This document shows, piece by piece, positions 6,210 to 8,756 of a DNA stretch of 8,756 bases (position 1 is the stretch's first letter; each line of letters starts with the position of its first letter). The position numbers were made by a program, and so were the translations under genes. Origin of the DNA: Clostridiaceae bacterium (GTDB lineage Bacteria; Bacillota; Clostridia; Saccharofermentanales; UBA5734). Below the pieces are notes generated by a model. That model ran no database searches and was not told the origin of the DNA. It was given only the letters and a program-made list of their open reading frames with translations. The stretch covers positions 1 to 8,756 of the forward strand of contig JAAZFW010000153.1 in the NCBI GenBank assembly GCA_012511525.1, given 5' to 3'.

Positions 6210-7340
6210 TTATTTTGCGTTCAGGTTACGGTCGATGGAGATGCTCAGCATGACACCGATGGCGAAAAAATTAACAATCATGGCGGTGCCGCCCAGGCTG
6301 ATGAACGGCAGCGGGATGCCGGTGATCGGCAGCAGGCCCACGCACATGCCCAGATTCTCGATAAAGTGGAAGGCCAGCCCGGCGGTCAGACCGACCAGGA
6401 TCAGGGCCGAGGACAGCCGGTGCGTATGGACCTTGGACGCGACATACAAGGCGCGGGTCAGGAAGAAAAAAACCAGGATCAGAAGCGCCGTCGTGCCGAT
6501 GAACCCCATGTGTTCCGACACCGCGGTGTAAATGAAATCGCTTTCCTTGACCGGCACATGCACCGGCGTTTCGCGCAGGCTGCCGGCCAGGCCGCCGGAG
6601 GCGATCGCGCGCCGGGCCTGCATCAGGTTGTAGGACGCGGCCGGGTCGTGCCCGGGATAAAGAAAGGTCAGGATGCGGTTTTTCTGAAAGGTGTCAAAAT
6701 AGAAAAACCAGGCCAGCGGGACGGCCACAACCAGGGCCGACAGGCCAAGCAGCACGAAACGCCAGCGAATCCCCCAGACGAACACGACGCAGACAAACAT
6801 GAAGATAATGACCATGGCCGTACCGAAATCCGGTTGTTTCAAGATCAGCAGCAAGGGAACACCGTACATCGCCGCCAGGACTGCCATGCCTTTCCAGATC
6901 CGGCTCGGCGTACTCATCCATTCGAAGACATAGGCCGAAGCCATGGCCAGGCCGATCTTGGCCAGTTCCGACGGCTGAAAAGAGCCGATCAGCGGAAGGT
7001 CAAGCCAGCTGTCCGCGCCCCACGTGTCGACCATCGTATAGCCGTCGACCAGCACATAGACGAGCAGGAGCACACTGACCCCGTAAACCCCCCAGGCAAT
7101 CAGGCGCATGGTCGGCACCTCGATGACGCTGAGCATCAGGGCCAGCAGGATGCCGGCCAGGACGGCGCCGGCCTGGCGGTAGAGGTTCATCGGGTAGGCA
7201 TCACCGAACCCGTCCGCGAGTACGTGGCTTAAGACGTACAGCCCGATCATGGCTAAAAGGAGCACTGGAATGAACAGCCAGTAGTCCAGGATACGGAAAT
7301 AGGTCTGCCTTTTCAGTTGTTCAAATCCGGTTCGGGCCAT
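6210..7340 (-). CDS. RodA/FtsW/SpoVE-family (SEDS) peptidoglycan glycosyltransferase
   Basis: SEDS proteins are polytopic membrane enzymes that polymerise lipid II into glycan strands with a partner class B PBP. The product is 376 aa with about ten hydrophobic segments. Family motifs are QPSELAKI at 122-129, LKQPDFGTA at 167-175, RILTFLYPGHDP near 222-233, YNLMQARRAIASGG at 237-250 and LLPITGIPLPFISLGGT at 336-352. The large extracellular loop reads VPVKESDFIYTAVSEHMGFIG (262-282), with Asp268 at the position of the catalytic aspartate of RodA. The usual His-Thr before it is Glu-Ser here, and the arginine usually found before the Trp in GxxRW is absent (GADSW). The ATG overlaps the lgt stop by 1 nt (TGATG) without a good ribosome binding site, so coupling is likely. 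RodA (elongation) is favoured over FtsW by length and by the absence of a cytoplasmic tail, but the subtype is not certain. Confidence 0.9.
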   Translation of the reverse strand: MARTGFEQLKRQTYFRILDYWLFIPVLLLAMIGLYVLSHVLADGFGDAYPMNLYRQAGAVLAGILLALMLSVIEVPTMRLIAWGVYGVSVLLLVYVLVDGYTMVDTWGADSWLDLPLIGSFQPSELAKIGLAMASAYVFEWMSTPSRIWKGMAVLAAMYGVPLLLILKQPDFGTAMVIIFMFVCVVFVWGIRWRFVLLGLSALVVAVPLAWFFYFDTFQKNRILTFLYPGHDPAASYNLMQARRAIASGGLAGSLRETPVHVPVKESDFIYTAVSEHMGFIGTTALLILVFFFLTRALYVASKVHTHRLSSALILVGLTAGLAFHFIENLGMCVGLLPITGIPLPFISLGGTAMIVNFFAIGVMLSISIDRNLNAK

Positions 7341-8335
7341 CAGGGTGACGCGGGCTTATCCGGATCTGCCGGTTTGGCCGGCAGCTCGTCCTCGATGGCG
7401 ACAAAGTCTGCCGATGCATCCTCGCTGTCCTCAGGGGCCGGTTCAGCAGAGGTTTCGCTGTCGTCAGCTGACAGGGCGCGCGTCAGCTCCAATCGCATCT
7501 GACGGCGCTTTAAGACGATCAAAAAGACAATCGAGCCGACGACCATCAGGGCGGAAAGCAGCATCGAGATCCGGATGCCGGTATTCCCAATCACCAGCGG
7601 GTCGGTGCGGATGCTCTCGACAAAATAGCGGACCATGCCGTACAGCAGCAGATACCACAAGGTCGTCTGCAGCGGGAACGTGCTCTTTTTGCGTACGCGC
7701 AGCAGCCAGAAAAAAATCAGCAGGTTGGCGGCAAATTCGTAGAAGAAGGTTGGATGCACCGGCAGGTCTGGGTTGAGGCCGGTCACCCGAGTGACATACT
7801 GGAGGTAATAGTCGGTCTGGTTGCTGTACATGCCCCAGGGAAGCGTCGTATTGGTGCCGAACGCCTCCTGGTTGAAAAAATTGCCCCAGCGTCCGATCGC
7901 CTGTCCCAGCGGGACATACACGGCGAAAAAATCAAGCAGGCGGACCAGAGAAATTTTCTTGACGCGCGTAATGACGATGATCGCGATCACGCCGCCGATG
8001 ACACCGCCGTAAAAGGCCAATCCGCCGTCGCGGGTGCTGAACACGCGCCGCAGGTCCTGGGAGAAGTATTCCCATTCGAACACGACATAAAACAAGCGCG
8101 CCATCACGATCATCAGCGGGATGATCACGATGAACGTATCCATGACATCGTCCGGCGTCAGTGAAAATTTTGGAGCCTGCCGCATCGCCAGCAGGAGGCA
8201 CAGCACGAGCGCAAATGCGATCAACAGGCCGTACCAGTAGACCGGCCATCGGCCGAACAGCTCGAATGCGACCCGGTTGACCGGCAGGTCATGGATGCCA
8301 AGACCGGGGAAATCGACAAGAAAATCAGGCTGCAT
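7340..8335 (-). CDS. lgt: Prolipoprotein diacylglyceryl transferase (Lgt)
   Basis: Lgt transfers a diacylglyceryl group from phosphatidylglycerol to the lipobox cysteine of prelipoproteins, the first step of lipoprotein maturation at the membrane. The product is 331 aa with about seven membrane segments. It shows PVYWYGLLIA at 31-40, GGLAFYGGVIGG at 104-115, the family signature GRWGNFFNQEAFG at 148-160, HPTFFYE at 194-200 and VRYFVESIRTD at 235-245. The last 45 or so residues (from about 287) form an acidic, Ala/Pro/Glu/Asp-rich tail beyond the last membrane segment, which the standard enzyme lacks. GGAGGTGA (8345-8352) lies 9 nt before the ATG and includes the stop codon of the upstream gene, showing tight packing. 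The next gene overlaps by 1 nt. Confidence 0.96.
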   Translation of the reverse strand: MQPDFLVDFPGLGIHDLPVNRVAFELFGRWPVYWYGLLIAFALVLCLLLAMRQAPKFSLTPDDVMDTFIVIIPLMIVMARLFYVVFEWEYFSQDLRRVFSTRDGGLAFYGGVIGGVIAIIVITRVKKISLVRLLDFFAVYVPLGQAIGRWGNFFNQEAFGTNTTLPWGMYSNQTDYYLQYVTRVTGLNPDLPVHPTFFYEFAANLLIFFWLLRVRKKSTFPLQTTLWYLLLYGMVRYFVESIRTDPLVIGNTGIRISMLLSALMVVGSIVFLIVLKRRQMRLELTRALSADDSETSAEPAPEDSEDASADFVAIEDELPAKPADPDKPASP

Positions 8336-8344
8336 GGCGGTTTT

Positions 8345-8352
8345 TCACCTCC
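8345..8352 (-). promoter_or_regulatory. Ribosome binding site of lgt overlapping the upstream stop
   Basis: GGAGGTGA lies 9 nt from the lgt ATG, a slightly long spacing. Its final TGA is the stop codon of the M16-like gene, so ribosomes finishing that gene terminate on the site, which favours coupled expression. Confidence 0.7.
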
Positions 8353-8756
8353 GGGGTGTCACGAGAGCTGTCACATAGGCCTGAGGATCGGCCAAAAAAG
8401 ACAGCTGGCTTAACGCTTGTACGGGATCAATCTTATCATAGATGGACGGATAATCGAAGAGGTCGACAGGCAGCAGGCTGGCGCGGGCCTGGACCATGCC
8501 GCCGTGCTCGACCGAATCAAGCGCCTGGACCATCTCGCCGGCGGCGGCGCGTTTCTGCGCCGCGAAGATCAGCTCATCCAGCCCGTCCCGGCAGGCTGCG
8601 GCCAGGCCCTCCCGCAATCGTTTGGCTGCCTCGGCCGGCTTTTCGGATTCACCGCCGCAGGCCAGAAACCCGTAACTGGCGTCCCAGGAAAAGTGGCAGC
8701 CGAAAGAGTCGTTGATCAGGCCGTCCCGATAAAGTGCGTCATAGAGCGGCGAAACC
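8345..8756 (-). CDS. M16-family (pitrilysin/insulinase-like) peptidase, C-terminal part only
   Basis: The last 136 codons of a gene that enters from the right edge. The frame is open to the edge and reads SPLYDALYRDGLINDSFG, then a stretch ending YGFLACGGESEKP and a helical AQKRAAAGEMVQALDS. This pattern (S.LY..LY..GLI...F, then G.E.....A, then K....G....A.DS.E) is typical of the C-terminal half of M16 peptidase-like proteins such as the YmfF/YmfH group. The zinc motif HxxEH lies in the N-terminal half and is outside the window, so whether the protein is an active peptidase cannot be judged. Genes of this group occur upstream of lgt in some Clostridia as I recall, which fits but is not proof. 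Confidence 0.7.
   Translation of the reverse strand, partial: VSPLYDALYRDGLINDSFGCHFSWDASYGFLACGGESEKPAEAAKRLREGLAAACRDGLDELIFAAQKRAAAGEMVQALDSVEHGGMVQARASLLPVDLFDYPSIYDKIDPVQALSQLSFLADPQAYVTALVTPRR

Noticed and set aside
6071..6253. 60-codon plus-strand frame beginning in the intergenic region
   Set aside because: It has no ribosome binding site, overlaps the promoter, terminator and 3' end of the SEDS gene, and has no recognisable protein features.
6366..7232. 288-codon plus-strand frame opposite the SEDS gene
   Set aside because: It is antisense to a conserved membrane protein. Its many charged and Gln/His residues mirror hydrophobic codons on the other strand.
1..8756. Mobile elements, CRISPR arrays, tRNA or rRNA genes, prophage or defence genes
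   Set aside because: No transposase, spaced repeat array, structural RNA motif or foreign-looking base composition was seen. The window is a continuous housekeeping cluster.

Overview
The window is an ordinary, well-conserved cell-wall and division (dcw) cluster from a Gram-positive-type bacterium, with every gene on the minus strand. Read in the direction of transcription (right to left) the order is: 3' end of an M16 peptidase-like gene, lgt, a rodA/ftsW-family (SEDS) gene, an intergenic control region, mraZ, rsmH, ftsL-like, a class B PBP with PASTA repeats, murE, and the first 27 codons of murF. A moderately GC-rich member of the Bacillota (Clostridia-like) is the best guess. The reasons are the mraZ-rsmH-ftsL-PASTA PBP-murE-murF order, strong GGAGGTGA-type ribosome binding sites, a clostridial-looking MurE variant (DHIGP..EH), the cysteine cluster in RsmH, and the SpoVD-like cysteine pair in the PBP. 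MurE carries DNPR, so meso-diaminopimelate is the expected third residue of the stem peptide. This is inference from motifs, not from a database search.

Layout. Positions 8756-6210 hold the end of one transcription unit: M16-like gene, lgt (9-nt gap, its Shine-Dalgarno contains the upstream stop) and the SEDS gene (1-nt TGATG overlap with lgt). Positions 6209-5989 are the only substantial non-coding stretch, about 220 bp. It holds a GC hairpin just after the SEDS stop, a second longer hairpin with a T-rich tail (probable intrinsic terminator), a plausible sigma-A-type promoter (TTGCAT-17-TAAAAT), and GTGG repeats that look like MraZ operator boxes upstream of a near-perfect ribosome binding site. 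Positions 5988-1 hold the dcw operon proper. Its genes are packed tightly: rsmH overlaps mraZ by 17 nt and has no visible Shine-Dalgarno, ftsL follows rsmH after 14 nt, the PBP probably starts at a GTG just after the ftsL stop, murE follows after 36 nt, and murF overlaps the end of murE by 20 nt.

Function. MurE and MurF complete the cytoplasmic UDP-MurNAc-pentapeptide. The SEDS protein is expected to polymerise glycan strands and the class B PBP to cross-link them, with the FtsL-like protein as a divisome partner of the PBP. RsmH methylates 16S rRNA, MraZ probably regulates the operon, and Lgt starts lipoprotein maturation. I did not find an undescribed system. The points worth a second look are sequence variants inside known families: KTS instead of KTG in the transpeptidase, a PASTA domain split by an acidic proline-rich insert, a SpoVD-like cysteine pair, and an altered extracellular loop in the SEDS protein.
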